Shown here piece by piece: positions 9,068-16,837 of a DNA stretch of 64,000 bases. Location: positions 45,151 to 109,150 of the forward strand of contig JAQVWF010000006.1 of the NCBI GenBank assembly GCA_028698615.1, read 5' to 3'. The notes under the pieces were generated by a model, which was given only the letters and a program-made list of their open reading frames with translations, was not told where the DNA came from and ran no database searches. Numbering within the stretch: the first letter of the stretch is position 1; each line of letters begins with the position of its first letter. This DNA is from Syntrophorhabdaceae bacterium. GTDB taxonomy: Bacteria > Desulfobacterota > Syntrophorhabdia > Syntrophorhabdales > Syntrophorhabdaceae. Both the position numbers and the translations under genes were made by a program.

Positions 9068-10350
9068 TCATTATCTTCACATAGTGCCTTTCCCACGACA
9101 AGCGGACCCTCTACCCTGTCTATTCTGACCGGCACCATCTTGTTTTCAAGCTCTTTGTCGTAGGGAATATGGACAGGCATATAGTTGTTTGTGTATCCCC
9201 GCATGTATCGGCCAAGATAGCGCTTGCCCTCGGGTATGATCCATGCCCGGCTGCCGGCGAAGCGGCGGTGAAAGGTTTCCCTTTTGTGCGCGTCGATTTC
9301 CTTGAGAACCCGGACGCGCTGTTTCTTTGTCGCCTGTGCGATCATGCCGCCCATGACGGCCGCCGCCGTCCCCGGCCTCAAGGAAAAGGGGAAGACGTGG
9401 AGGTAGTAGACAGGGCATGAATCCAGGAACGCCCGGGTTTCTTCGAAAAGGGCCTCGTCCTCTCCCGGAAAGCCTGCTATAACGTCCATGCCGATCCCGG
9501 CGTCAGGCATTTTTTCCAGGACCTTGTCCAGGATCCTTCTGATGTCGCTTTGGCGATAGGGTCTCCGCATGGCGGTCAGCACCGCATCCGAGCCGCTCTG
9601 GAGAGGGATGTGAAAGCTTTTCGCCAGCTTGCGCGAGGCGGCGGCGGTTTCGATGAATGCCTCGTTGAACATGAGGGGGTCAACGGAACTCAGGCGTATG
9701 CGCACAGGGGTGGGAACATCCTCGAGGAGGCGGATAAGCTCCGTGACGCCGATCCCTCTTTCCTGGTCTCGCCAGGCGGATATCTCGATACCCGTCAGGA
9801 CGACCTCCTGTATTCCCTTTCGTGCCAGGGTCTCCATCGTGCCCAGTATCTCTGCAAGGGGTCTGCTGCGCGGCAGGCCCCTTGCGTAGGGCACGATGCA
9901 GTAGCTGCAAAACCTGTCACAGCCGTCCTGGATCTTGAAAAAGAACCGCGTTTTGCCCGCCATGGCTGGCTCTTCCGGCGTATCTTCCATGACCAGCGAT
10001 TCTCGCGGACTGACAAAGGTGCCCGCCAGATCCGCATACCGGTCTGCCGACACTTTCTCCGCCTGCCCGAGAACAAGGTCCGCCCCAAAGCTGTGATCGG
10101 GATAGGCCTGTCCATGACAGCCTGCGAGGACCACCTTCGCCCCCGGGTTATCTCTTCTCAAACGGCTGATGAAACGGCGTATGTCCCGGACGGCCCCTTC
10201 CGTGACGGTACAGGCGTTTACCACCACAAGGTCCGCCTTGTCCACGGGTGCAGGCGCGTAACCCGCCCTTGCGAGGTTCCCCGCGATGACTGACGTGTCC
10301 CACTGATTAGCTCTGCAGCCGGTGGTATGGATGAAGAAGGTTGGTTTCAT
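9061..10350 (-). CDS. mtaB: tRNA t6A37 methylthiotransferase MtaB
   Basis: A 429-residue radical-SAM enzyme that converts t6A37 to ms2t6A in tRNAs reading ANN codons. The N-terminal domain carries the auxiliary cluster ligands C12 (TTGCRANQ), C47 (NACTVTEG) and C78 (LAGCHG). The radical-SAM cluster is C144, C148 and C151 (CDRFCSYC). The short HTTGC start and length match MtaB rather than MiaB or RimO, and a TRAM-like end (RIDRVEGPLVVG) follows. It is last in the sulfur-transfer gene run, so the desulfurase upstream may supply sulfur. The closing residues NDQ come from the family A repeat. Confidence 0.92.
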   Translation of the reverse strand: MKPTFFIHTTGCRANQWDTSVIAGNLARAGYAPAPVDKADLVVVNACTVTEGAVRDIRRFISRLRRDNPGAKVVLAGCHGQAYPDHSFGADLVLGQAEKVSADRYADLAGTFVSPRESLVMEDTPEEPAMAGKTRFFFKIQDGCDRFCSYCIVPYARGLPRSRPLAEILGTMETLARKGIQEVVLTGIEISAWRDQERGIGVTELIRLLEDVPTPVRIRLSSVDPLMFNEAFIETAAASRKLAKSFHIPLQSGSDAVLTAMRRPYRQSDIRRILDKVLEKMPDAGIGMDVIAGFPGEDEALFEETRAFLDSCPVYYLHVFPFSLRPGTAAAVMGGMIAQATKKQRVRVLKEIDAHKRETFHRRFAGSRAWIIPEGKRYLGRYMRGYTNNYMPVHIPYDKELENKMVPVRIDRVEGPLVVGKALCEDNDQ

Positions 10351-10424
10351 GTTCCAGGTTCCACGTTACAGGTAAAAGAATCGGGTTTTTTTGGCTGAAA
10401 CCTGAACCTTGAAACCTGAAACGG
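10351..10424. repeat. family B repeat between cysteine desulfurase and mtaB
   Basis: Imperfect inverted copies: GTTCCAGGTTCCACG starts at 10351 and CCTGAACCTTGAAACCTGAA lies at 10401-10420. They fill the gap of 83 bases between the two genes and lie right against the mtaB ATG, so no clear Shine-Dalgarno remains there. Confidence 0.7.
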
Positions 10425-10433
10425 TTCTTCCTT

Positions 10434-11615
10434 CTACCCTTTGTAGAAGGGTGACATCTCGCGCAGTCTGGCGACTATGCCCGGGAGGATGTCGAGGACA
10501 TAATCAACGTCAGCTTCCGTGTTGTCCCGTCCCAGGCTGAAGCGAAGGGCGCTCTGGCACAGAGGTCCGGGTATGCCCATTGCCAGGAGGACGTGAGAGG
10601 GTTCCGAGGAGCCCGATGAACAGGCGGAGCCCGATGAAACAGCCACACCCTTCATATCGAGGGCAAGAAGAAGCGATTCCGATTCGACGAACTCGAAGCT
10701 GAGATTCAGGGTGTTGGGGACCCTGAGCAGGGGATGCCCGTTGAGGCGCACATGGTCGATACGTTCCAGGATGCCGTCGAGAAGGCGCCCTCGCAGTCTC
10801 TCAATCATCCCCTTCCTTTCAACCATTTCCCTCCTGGCCAGCTCGCAGGCCTTGCCGAAGGCGACGATGCCGATGACATTCTCCGTCCCCGCCCGTCTTC
10901 CCGATTCCTGGTGGCCGCCGTGAACGAGGCTGTCCAGGGGAAGGCCTTCACGCGCATAGAGAGCCCCGACGCCTTTCGGTGCGTATACCTTGTGTCCCGA
11001 GAAGCTGGCAAGGTCGACGCCAAGGGCCCCGATATCCACATCGATCTTGCCCAGCGCCTGCACCATGTCGGAATGAAAAGGGATCCCCTTTCCACGGGCG
11101 ATGGCGGCGATGTCGCCGATGGGCATCACGGTCCCTGTTTCATTGTTTGCGTACATGATGGAGATAAGGATGGTGTCCTTCCTGATGGAATCCTTTACGT
11201 CCCCGGGGTCGACGAGGCCGTGCCCGTCGACGGGAAGATAGGTTACGGCAAATCCCCTGGTCTCAAGGTATCTGCAGCAATTGAGGACGGCAGGGTGTTC
11301 CACCGTGGATGTGATGATATGGCCTTTCCCTGCCGCGTATGCGATGCCCTTGATTGCATGGTTGTCTGCCTCGCTGCCGCAGCTCGTAATGATGATATCA
11401 TCGACCCTGGCGCCGATCATGGCGGCTATGTCTTCACGGGCCGCTTCATAGGAATGCTTGACATCCCGTCCGGCGAAATGGAGGCTTGAAGGATTGCCGA
11501 AGAGCCCGTTCAGGAAGGGTCTCAGGGCATCCGCCACCCGGGGATGGATGGGTGTCGTCGCGTTGTTGTCCAAATATATTCTGGGTGTCGGCACGGCCTC
11601 ACTCGAAGGAGACAT
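10434..11615 (-). CDS. cysteine desulfurase (NifS/IscS family)
   Basis: A 393-residue PLP enzyme that takes sulfur from cysteine as a persulfide. The PLP lysine is K209 in SFSGHKVYAPKG and the persulfide cysteine is C332 in SSGSACSSGS. It overlaps the end of the NIL-ferredoxin gene by 17 bases if the ATG at 11615 is used; a GTG at 11594 would avoid most of the overlap and give MPTPRIYLDNN. No IscU, IscA or IscR gene is beside it. The partner is therefore more likely MtaB, or the sulfur-transfer proteins upstream, than an isc operon. Confidence 0.93.
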   Translation of the reverse strand: MSPSSEAVPTPRIYLDNNATTPIHPRVADALRPFLNGLFGNPSSLHFAGRDVKHSYEAAREDIAAMIGARVDDIIITSCGSEADNHAIKGIAYAAGKGHIITSTVEHPAVLNCCRYLETRGFAVTYLPVDGHGLVDPGDVKDSIRKDTILISIMYANNETGTVMPIGDIAAIARGKGIPFHSDMVQALGKIDVDIGALGVDLASFSGHKVYAPKGVGALYAREGLPLDSLVHGGHQESGRRAGTENVIGIVAFGKACELARREMVERKGMIERLRGRLLDGILERIDHVRLNGHPLLRVPNTLNLSFEFVESESLLLALDMKGVAVSSGSACSSGSSEPSHVLLAMGIPGPLCQSALRFSLGRDNTEADVDYVLDILPGIVARLREMSPFYKG

Positions 11616-12009
11616 TCATGGCCTTGACGGGGCACACCTTTACGCAGAGTTCACAGGCGACGCAGCGTGTATAGTCGAACTCCACCTTCATGACCTTCCT
11701 GTCCCGTATGTACAGGGCCTCGGGGGCGCAGACGCTTGTGCACAGTCCACAATGAACGCACCGCGATTCGTCGCGGTTGATGTCGTGCTCCATGGGCTCC
11801 GTGTCGATAGCAAGGTCTTTGAGGTATTTCACCGCTTTCTTGAAATTTGCCTCCGTGCCTTCCACCTCCATCACCATGATGGACTCCGCCTTCGGGTATA
11901 TGTTCGCCCTCAGGATATTGAAAATGAGATTGAAATCCTTTACGAGCCGGTAGACGATGGGCTTGTCGATGGTATCTTTCTTAAAGCGGAGAATGATCCT
12001 CTTTTTCAT
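11599..12009 (-). CDS. NIL-domain 4Fe-4S ferredoxin
   Basis: A 136-residue protein with an N-terminal NIL domain (about 1-75, MKKRIILRFKKDT start) and two ferredoxin clusters: CVHCGLCTSVC then CVACELCVKVCPVKA. I take the ATG at 12009 because GAGGA stands seven bases before it; the frame is open 22 codons further. NIL-ferredoxins of this type (for example MA1822 of Methanosarcina) work with COG1900 proteins in direct sulfuration of aspartate semialdehyde to homocysteine. COG1900 is not seen in this window. The role here is inferred from the UPF0280 and desulfurase neighbours. Confidence 0.9.
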   Translation of the reverse strand: MKKRIILRFKKDTIDKPIVYRLVKDFNLIFNILRANIYPKAESIMVMEVEGTEANFKKAVKYLKDLAIDTEPMEHDINRDESRCVHCGLCTSVCAPEALYIRDRKVMKVEFDYTRCVACELCVKVCPVKAMNVSFE

Positions 12010-12055
12010 TGTGTCCTCGCATATTTCTCCGAGTCTTGCCGGGCAGACTCGCTGG

Positions 12056-12778
12056 TTATAGTTCGACGATGTCAAGATCGCCCCAGGCGCCGAGCTGATC
12101 GTCCAGTATGATCAATATCCCCGTTACACCGGGAAAGCGCTGTCCTTTTTCGACGGCGGCAGCGATATCGTCCTTCTTTTTTACAATATTACCGAGGTAA
12201 GTTGCAAGTCCGTCGGTGAAAAGGGAAGAGCGTCCCACGACACAGACCGCATCGGCCTTGCCGAAGCTCAGGGAGTGGCCTACCGTTCCCGACGAGGTGC
12301 AGACCCCTCGGGGATCGGGGGCTGGCTGCAGCTTGATGCCGATCCGCTCGCTGAAGGGCGAGGCCCCGGCATGGATCTGTATGGTCCGTTCCGCCGATGT
12401 GCGCAGATAGATATCGCCCCCGTTCTCGATGATGAAGTCGCCAGTGAGGGGCATGATGTCACGGCCGATAAACTCCGCGACGGCCCCGGCGACGGTGGCC
12501 ATCGGTCCGACCCCGACGACGGCCCCGGCACGGATCATCTCCCCGGCAATGGGAGGGGCAAGCCGGTCATCCTCAATGGGCAGCAGACTGTCCTGAAAAG
12601 AAGGCCTTGTCCGGATGTATTCCTCGAGCTGGTTTCGGTAGAAAAGGACACGTTCTTTTATGAAGGGGCCGAGATCGCCGCTGGTGCAGCAGAAAAGGTC
12701 TGTTTCCTTGCATTGAACGTTGTAGCAGACAAGCTCCGCGGGTTTCGATATGCGGCGATAGAATCTCTCTTCATACAT
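12056..12778 (-). CDS. UPF0280 (COG2122) family protein
   Basis: A 240-residue UPF0280 protein with a distant ApbE-like fold. Characteristic pieces are MYEERFYRR at the start, GPMATVAGAVAEFIG (about 95), FIIENGGDIYLR (about 120) and CTSSGTVGHSLSFGKADAV (about 160). The start at 12778 matches the family; the frame remains open to a GTG at 12823, and neither has a clear ribosome site. COG2122 is found with NIL-ferredoxins in methanogens and sulfate reducers and has been linked genetically to sulfide assimilation into homocysteine. It is the first gene of the operon behind a consensus promoter. Confidence 0.88.
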   Translation of the reverse strand: MYEERFYRRISKPAELVCYNVQCKETDLFCCTSGDLGPFIKERVLFYRNQLEEYIRTRPSFQDSLLPIEDDRLAPPIAGEMIRAGAVVGVGPMATVAGAVAEFIGRDIMPLTGDFIIENGGDIYLRTSAERTIQIHAGASPFSERIGIKLQPAPDPRGVCTSSGTVGHSLSFGKADAVCVVGRSSLFTDGLATYLGNIVKKKDDIAAAVEKGQRFPGVTGILIILDDQLGAWGDLDIVEL

Positions 12779-12843
12779 GGCTTGACCGCGATGCCCATAC
12801 GCGGCGTTCTCGCGGGTTCTCACCGATGGGGCGCGGTGTCTGT

Positions 12844-12872
12844 ACTATAGCAGGAGCACGGGTTGGTGTCAA
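12844..12872 (-). promoter_or_regulatory. sigma-70 promoter for the UPF0280-ferredoxin-desulfurase-mtaB run
   Basis: TTGACA (12867-12872) and TATAGT (12844-12849) are separated by 17 bases on the minus strand. The start site would be near 12837, leaving a leader of about 59 bases. It stands back to back with the prmA promoter, 20 bases away. Confidence 0.75.
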
Positions 12873-12892
12873 ACGTGAGACATAGACCTGGA

Positions 12893-12921
12893 TTGATAAC
12901 GGGGAGGCTTTCCGCTATAAT
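12893..12921 (+). promoter_or_regulatory. sigma-70 promoter for prmA-purN
   Basis: TTGATA (12893-12898), a 17-base spacer and a perfect TATAAT (12916-12921). The start site would be near 12928, giving a leader of about 90 bases before prmA. That leader contains a short possible reading frame at 12983-13027. Confidence 0.75.
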
Positions 12922-13017
12922 CTTTGATGGGGATCATGTTCGCGATGGAGTTCATGGACCACCGGAAGGAGCGTTTACAAAAATGAGAGATGATAAAGGA
13001 TTCCCTGAGGCCGGGGG

Positions 13018-13851
13018 ATGGCTGTGAAGGGCGATGTGCCGGAAACGGTGATGCGCGTCGATATCGTGGTGGAGCGGGGTGCACAGGAGCTGCTCCCGGA
13101 AGAGATCTACACGATCCACTCCCCGTCGGGGGTATGGATCGTGGAAGACGGTGACGAAACGGTCATCCGGACCTACCCGGAACACGTGGAGACATTCCTT
13201 GCGGCGATGCGGCAAAGCGGCATCCCCCTCGGGGACATCCGGGTCAGCGAGGAGGAGCGTCGTGATTATTCCGAAATGGCGAAGCGATACTTCCGGCCCG
13301 TCACGGTGGAGGACATCGTGATCCGGGCCCCCTGGAACTCGAAGCGCAAGGGCGTTACGTATATCACGATCGAGCCCGGAATGGCCTTCGGGACGGGCAG
13401 GCATGAGTCGACGAGGCTCATGGTAAAGCTTATGAAGGAGATAGACCATACAGGGAAGCGCGTCCTCGACCTGGGTTGCGGTTCCGCCCTGTTGTCCCTC
13501 TATGCCCGGTTGAAGGGGGCGAAACGCGTTTACGCCGTCGACAACGACCTGGACGCCGTCCTTTCGGCGCAAAAGAACGTGCTTCTCAACGAAGCATCGG
13601 GGATAGAGGTCGTCTGCGCCGACCTCATGGACGTCGGCGGAAGGTACGACATTGTTCTCGCCAACCTCGACATCCGCACGTTCGCACTGTCGTCGGGACA
13701 TATCATGGGCCTTTTGAAAAAGAAAGGGACCCTTGTCGCCTCGGGTATCATCGGCCGGGAGAAAAATGAGGCCTTGAGGCTCTTCCTGCCCTGGGAGCCG
13801 GTGATGGAAGCGAGAAAGAACGCCTGGAGAGGATTTGTCTTTAGAAGATAG
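13018..13851 (+). CDS. prmA: ribosomal protein L11 methyltransferase (PrmA family)
   Basis: A 277-residue SAM-dependent methyltransferase. It has a ferredoxin-like N-terminal part (about 10-95), then GMAFGTGRHESTRLM (about 120), the SAM loop VLDLGCGSALLSLYA (about 148) and NLDIRTF where PrmA usually has NILA/NPPY-type residues. It is a little shorter than typical PrmA, and this variant motif leaves some doubt that L11 is the only substrate. The ATG at 13018 has GAGG seven bases upstream; a GTG two codons later is also possible. purN follows after 87 bases. Confidence 0.85.
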   Translation: MAVKGDVPETVMRVDIVVERGAQELLPEEIYTIHSPSGVWIVEDGDETVIRTYPEHVETFLAAMRQSGIPLGDIRVSEEERRDYSEMAKRYFRPVTVEDIVIRAPWNSKRKGVTYITIEPGMAFGTGRHESTRLMVKLMKEIDHTGKRVLDLGCGSALLSLYARLKGAKRVYAVDNDLDAVLSAQKNVLLNEASGIEVVCADLMDVGGRYDIVLANLDIRTFALSSGHIMGLLKKKGTLVASGIIGREKNEALRLFLPWEPVMEARKNAWRGFVFRR

Positions 13852-13872
13852 TTTCAGGTTTCAAGTTTCAGA
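13851..13872. repeat. family B repeat after prmA
   Basis: GTTTCAGGTTTCAAGTTTCA begins on the last base of the prmA stop codon. It is a single direct copy, with no matching inverted arm close by. Confidence 0.65.
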
Positions 13873-13938
13873 CAAGGGCGGAGAACCTGTTTTTTTGCGG
13901 AGGGTTCGGGGGCCGGGCCAACTTTACGAGGATATGCC

Positions 13939-14541
13939 ATGAATATAGGGTTTCTTGCGTCACATGGGGGTAGCAACATGCAGGCCATCATCGATGCCTG
14001 CAGGGCGGGGAAGCTGCATGCGGCCCCGGTTGTCGTTATCAGCAATAACGGCGATTCCCGGGCTCTTGAACGGGCACGAGCGGAGGGTATCCCCAACTAC
14101 TGCTTGAGCGGGAAGACGCACCCCGACCCGGAAGGGCTGGATCGGGCCATTCTGGACACGCTTATCCTGCACAAGGTCGATGTGGTTGCCCTTGCCGGCT
14201 ATATGAAGAAGCTCGGCCCCGGAACGCTCGCCCGTTTCAGGGGGCGCATTCTCAACATCCACCCGGCACTCCTGCCAAAGCACGGCGGGAAAGGGATGTA
14301 TGGCATTCATGTCCACGAAGCTGTCATCGCGGCGGGAGAGAAAGAATCCGGTGTGACCGTCCATCTTGTGAACGAGGAATACGACAGGGGGCCCATCCTT
14401 GCCCAGGTGCGCGTGCCCGTCATGCCCGACGACACCCCCGAGAAACTGGCAGAACGTGTCCTCGTCCAGGAACACATCCTCTATCCGGCAACTTTGGAGA
14501 GGATAGCGGCGGGAGAGATTGTCCTCAGGAAGGACGGATGA
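13939..14541 (+). CDS. purN: phosphoribosylglycinamide formyltransferase
   Basis: A 200-residue GAR transformylase of purine synthesis that uses 10-formyl-THF. The N-terminal GFLASHGGSNMQAIIDA phosphate site, RILNIHPALLPKHGG with the catalytic N and H (about 109-123), and SGVTVHLVNEEYDRGPI with the catalytic D (about 138-154) are complete. It follows prmA on the same strand and probably shares its promoter. The stop codon runs directly into a family A repeat that separates it from the oppositely oriented ftsY. Confidence 0.96.
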   Translation: MNIGFLASHGGSNMQAIIDACRAGKLHAAPVVVISNNGDSRALERARAEGIPNYCLSGKTHPDPEGLDRAILDTLILHKVDVVALAGYMKKLGPGTLARFRGRILNIHPALLPKHGGKGMYGIHVHEAVIAAGEKESGVTVHLVNEEYDRGPILAQVRVPVMPDDTPEKLAERVLVQEHILYPATLERIAAGEIVLRKDG

Positions 14542-14544
14542 CAA

Positions 14545-14623
14545 TGACCAAATCTCAATACACCGGATGAAACGGTCGGCTCGTTCTGTTGCCGCTTTTT
14601 ATTTGCTTATTGGAATTTGGTCA
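14545..14623. repeat. family A inverted repeat between purN and ftsY
   Basis: Left arm TGACCAAATCTCAATA (14545-14560) and right arm TATTGGAATTTGGTCA (14608-14623) pair over 16 bases with two mismatches. The element fills the whole gap between two converging genes and could serve as a two-way terminator, though no T-run follows either side. Confidence 0.75.
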
Positions 14624-14630
14624 CTATGTT

Positions 14631-15539
14631 TTACTCGAACATTGCTTCCGCGAATTCCTTTGCGTTGAAAGGTATGAGATCGTCAAGTTTCTCGCCTACA
14701 CCCACGTACCTGACGGGTATGCGCAGGAGGTGGGCTATGGGGAGGATGAAGCCGCCCTTTGCCGTTCCGTCGAGTTTCGTGATGACTATGCCCGTGACGC
14801 CGACGGCGTCGTTGAATGTCTTTGCCTGGGCGATGGCGTTCTGACCGTTGGTGGCATCCACAACGAGAAGCACCTCGTGGGGCGCCCCCGCCACTTCCTT
14901 TGAAATGACACGATGTATCTTTTTCATCTCCTCGATGAGGTTTGCCTTCGTGTGGAGCCTGCCGGCCGTATCGAGGATGACGATGTCGGCAACGCGGGAC
15001 TTCGCCGCCTTGACGGCATCGAAAGCGACCGCGGCCGGGTCGGATCCGTCGGCATGCCTTACCATCTCCACATTGAGCCGTTTAGCCCAGACGTCGAGCT
15101 GCTCGATGGCGGCAGCCCGAAAGGTGTCGCATGCACCGAGGAGGACCTTTTTGCCATCCTTGAGGTAAATGCCGGCCATCTTGGCGATCGTCGTCGTTTT
15201 GCCGACGCCGTTCACACCGAGGGCAAGAATGACGAAGGGCTTGCTGCCGTTGGTCATTATCGGGGATTCGATGGGGGTGAGGAGCTTCTGCACCTCTTCC
15301 TTCATGGACGACCGTATGTCGTCAGTTGTCCGTATGAGTCCCCGCTTCCATTTTTCCTTGAGGGCATCCACGAGGAGTTGTGCCGTTTCGAGACCCGCAT
15401 CGGCAAGTATCAATGCCTCTTCGATCTCATCGAAGGCGTCCTCTTCGATCGGTTTTCCCGCAACCATCCATTCGATCTTTGTCTTGAGCTGATCCCGGGT
15501 CTTTGTCAGTCCGTTCTTTATCTTTTCGAAAAATCCCAT
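14631..15539 (-). CDS. ftsY: signal recognition particle receptor FtsY
   Basis: A 302-residue SRP GTPase that docks ribosome-SRP complexes at the inner membrane. The N domain (about 1-85) is followed by the G domain with GVNGVGKTTTIAKMAG, DTCDTFRAAA-type DTFRAAAIEQL, DTAGRLHTKANL and TKLDGTAKGG, and a GVGEKLDDL ending typical of FtsY. The long acidic A domain of E. coli FtsY is absent, as in many other bacteria. It is the last gene after three small envelope-related genes on the same strand, 11 bases from the previous stop. Confidence 0.97.
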   Translation of the reverse strand: MGFFEKIKNGLTKTRDQLKTKIEWMVAGKPIEEDAFDEIEEALILADAGLETAQLLVDALKEKWKRGLIRTTDDIRSSMKEEVQKLLTPIESPIMTNGSKPFVILALGVNGVGKTTTIAKMAGIYLKDGKKVLLGACDTFRAAAIEQLDVWAKRLNVEMVRHADGSDPAAVAFDAVKAAKSRVADIVILDTAGRLHTKANLIEEMKKIHRVISKEVAGAPHEVLLVVDATNGQNAIAQAKTFNDAVGVTGIVITKLDGTAKGGFILPIAHLLRIPVRYVGVGEKLDDLIPFNAKEFAEAMFE

Positions 15540-15550
15540 AGTATTGTCCC

Positions 15551-16114
15551 CTAATACGCTCCGTCCCGATTATCGCGGGTGTAAAAACCCACATTACTAT
15601 ATATGTAAAGCTCCATGTCCTGTTCGTGCGTTTGCAGTTGCTCTTCCATGATCGTTTCCAGTCGTTCCCGGTCAACAGTGCCGGTCCGCAACATTTCCTT
15701 TATGTCATTGATGGATTCGAGGGGGTAGAACCCATCGTAGCGGTCAACATATTCCTGAAGTGCCTTCATTCCCACCGGAGCCTTGAGACCGAGGAGGATG
15801 AGGGCTTTGCAGGCGTACATTCTCAGCGAAGAGAGCATATCGGGCGGCGCGTTCTCCGCGCTGGCGATGTAGCCCAGAGCACTCCCCAGGTCATTGTGCC
15901 TGTAGGCCATAAGGGCAAGGTATGTGTACGCCGCGCCGTCGATGTTGTGCCGGGCCGCGTCTTCAAGGTGCCTTCGGGCCTCGTCGTACCTGCCTTCGGA
16001 AAGAAGGCTTTTACCGGCCCCAAGTTGCCGCGAATAGTTGTTGTAGGTCGTGCAGGAACAGAAAAGACAGGTTACGAGGACTATTCCGATTCCGCTTTGT
16101 ATGGTTTTCCGCAT
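15551..16114 (-). CDS. lipoprotein with TPR-like repeats
   Basis: A predicted 187-residue outer-envelope lipoprotein. The N-terminus MRKTIQSGIGIVLVTCLFCSC is a signal peptide with a lipobox ending in cysteine near residue 20. After it, two TPR-like helices appear: SLLSEGRYDEARRHLEDAA and AYTYLALMAYRHNDLGSAL. The start at 16114 is chosen because it opens the signal peptide; upstream codons lie inside the preceding gene, which it overlaps by 34 bases. I do not recognise a specific family. Its place between a zinc ribbon and ftsY gives no clear function. Confidence 0.75.
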   Translation of the reverse strand: MRKTIQSGIGIVLVTCLFCSCTTYNNYSRQLGAGKSLLSEGRYDEARRHLEDAARHNIDGAAYTYLALMAYRHNDLGSALGYIASAENAPPDMLSSLRMYACKALILLGLKAPVGMKALQEYVDRYDGFYPLESINDIKEMLRTGTVDRERLETIMEEQLQTHEQDMELYIYSNVGFYTRDNRDGAY

Positions 16115-16341
16115 ACTTTGCAGATACCCTTCTCGTCTATTACGCCGATACAGGTCCCGTCGCTGCACAGGACCCTCTTCGAAAAATCGTCGTCGGCGGG
16201 TTCCTCCGCGACCGGTGACTCACCGGCCAGTTCCCCTCCACAAAGGTAGCAGTAAGCACCAAACCGGAATATGTCTTCCTTGCAGCGCGGGCAGGCTGTT
16301 TTCTCGAATTCCCTTGAGCACGTTTCGCATAGCATGGTCAT
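16081..16341 (-). CDS. small multi-zinc-ribbon protein
   Basis: An 86-residue soluble protein made largely of CxxC knuckles: CETC (5-8), CPRC (17-20), CYLC (31-34) and CKVCGKP (73-76), with a further lone cysteine pair near 58-63. The knuckles would bind two zinc ions. Its start overlaps the stop of the upstream lipoprotein gene by four bases and its end overlaps the next gene, so it is tightly coupled to envelope genes. No named family is evident. A role as a protein- or RNA-binding adaptor is only a guess. Confidence 0.7.
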   Translation of the reverse strand: MTMLCETCSREFEKTACPRCKEDIFRFGAYCYLCGGELAGESPVAEEPADDDFSKRVLCSDGTCIGVIDEKGICKVCGKPYKAESE

Positions 16342-16718
16342 TTTTCCGCCTTGATCACTTTTGTCACCTTGCCGTTATCAAACTCCACGTAAACCGTACC
16401 TTTGTTGTCAGGCATGAGCTTCCACTCGGGACGGTATGTCCAGATGATCTTGTCGTCGGGTGTAAGGCTCACCATGGTGGGTTCACCCAGTTTCTTCCGG
16501 ATCTCGTCCTCGCTCATGGAGATAAGCGCGTTCTCCATGGTCGGCTGCGGCTTTCCTGTAACCTTTTTCATATAAGAACAGGAAACCAGAACAAAGCAGG
16601 ACAGAAGTACGATACAGGTTCTTGAAAAATAGGGACTTTTGAGACTTTTCCACAATCTTTGTGGAAAACCTGTTGACAAGTTGTAAAAAAACGTTTGTAA
16701 CCTGTTGATTCTACACAT
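16338..16718 (-). CDS. BamE/SmpA-like lipoprotein
   Basis: A predicted lipoprotein with a hydrophobic stretch TCIVLLSCFVLVSCSY whose VSC cysteine would be lipidated. It is followed by a small domain with MSEDEIRKKLGEPTMV and VYVEFDNGKVTKVI, the pattern of BamE/SmpA proteins of outer-membrane assembly. I place the start at the ATG 16718 because a very good AGGGGAG stands five bases before it. That leaves about 35 residues before the hydrophobic segment, which is long for a signal peptide. A TTG at 16655 would give a normal one. A perfect hairpin at 16646-16668 lies in this doubtful N-terminal stretch. Confidence 0.72.
   Translation of the reverse strand: MCRINRLQTFFYNLSTGFPQRLWKSLKSPYFSRTCIVLLSCFVLVSCSYMKKVTGKPQPTMENALISMSEDEIRKKLGEPTMVSLTPDDKIIWTYRPEWKLMPDNKGTVYVEFDNGKVTKVIKAEK
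16646..16668. repeat. perfect 10-base inverted repeat with DnaA-box-like arms
   Basis: TTTTCCACAA (16646-16655), three bases, then TTGTGGAAAA (16659-16668). Each arm holds TTTTCCACA, one base from the DnaA box TTATCCACA. A further CTGTTGACAAGTTGT follows at 16670. It lies at the uncertain 5' end of the BamE-like gene. Confidence 0.6.
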
Positions 16719-16837
16719 ACAATCTCCCCTCTGCCTAAAGACCGTGCAAACTTTTTTTTCAATCTTATCAAAGACTTTCATGATTGGCTTTCATTTTGTT
16801 CCGGTCGCGCTTCCACTCATACACTATCACGGTTCAT

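Noticed and set aside
16646..16684. Replication origin
   Set aside because: Only two DnaA-like half sites and no AT-rich unwinding region, dnaA, dnaN or gidA gene nearby.
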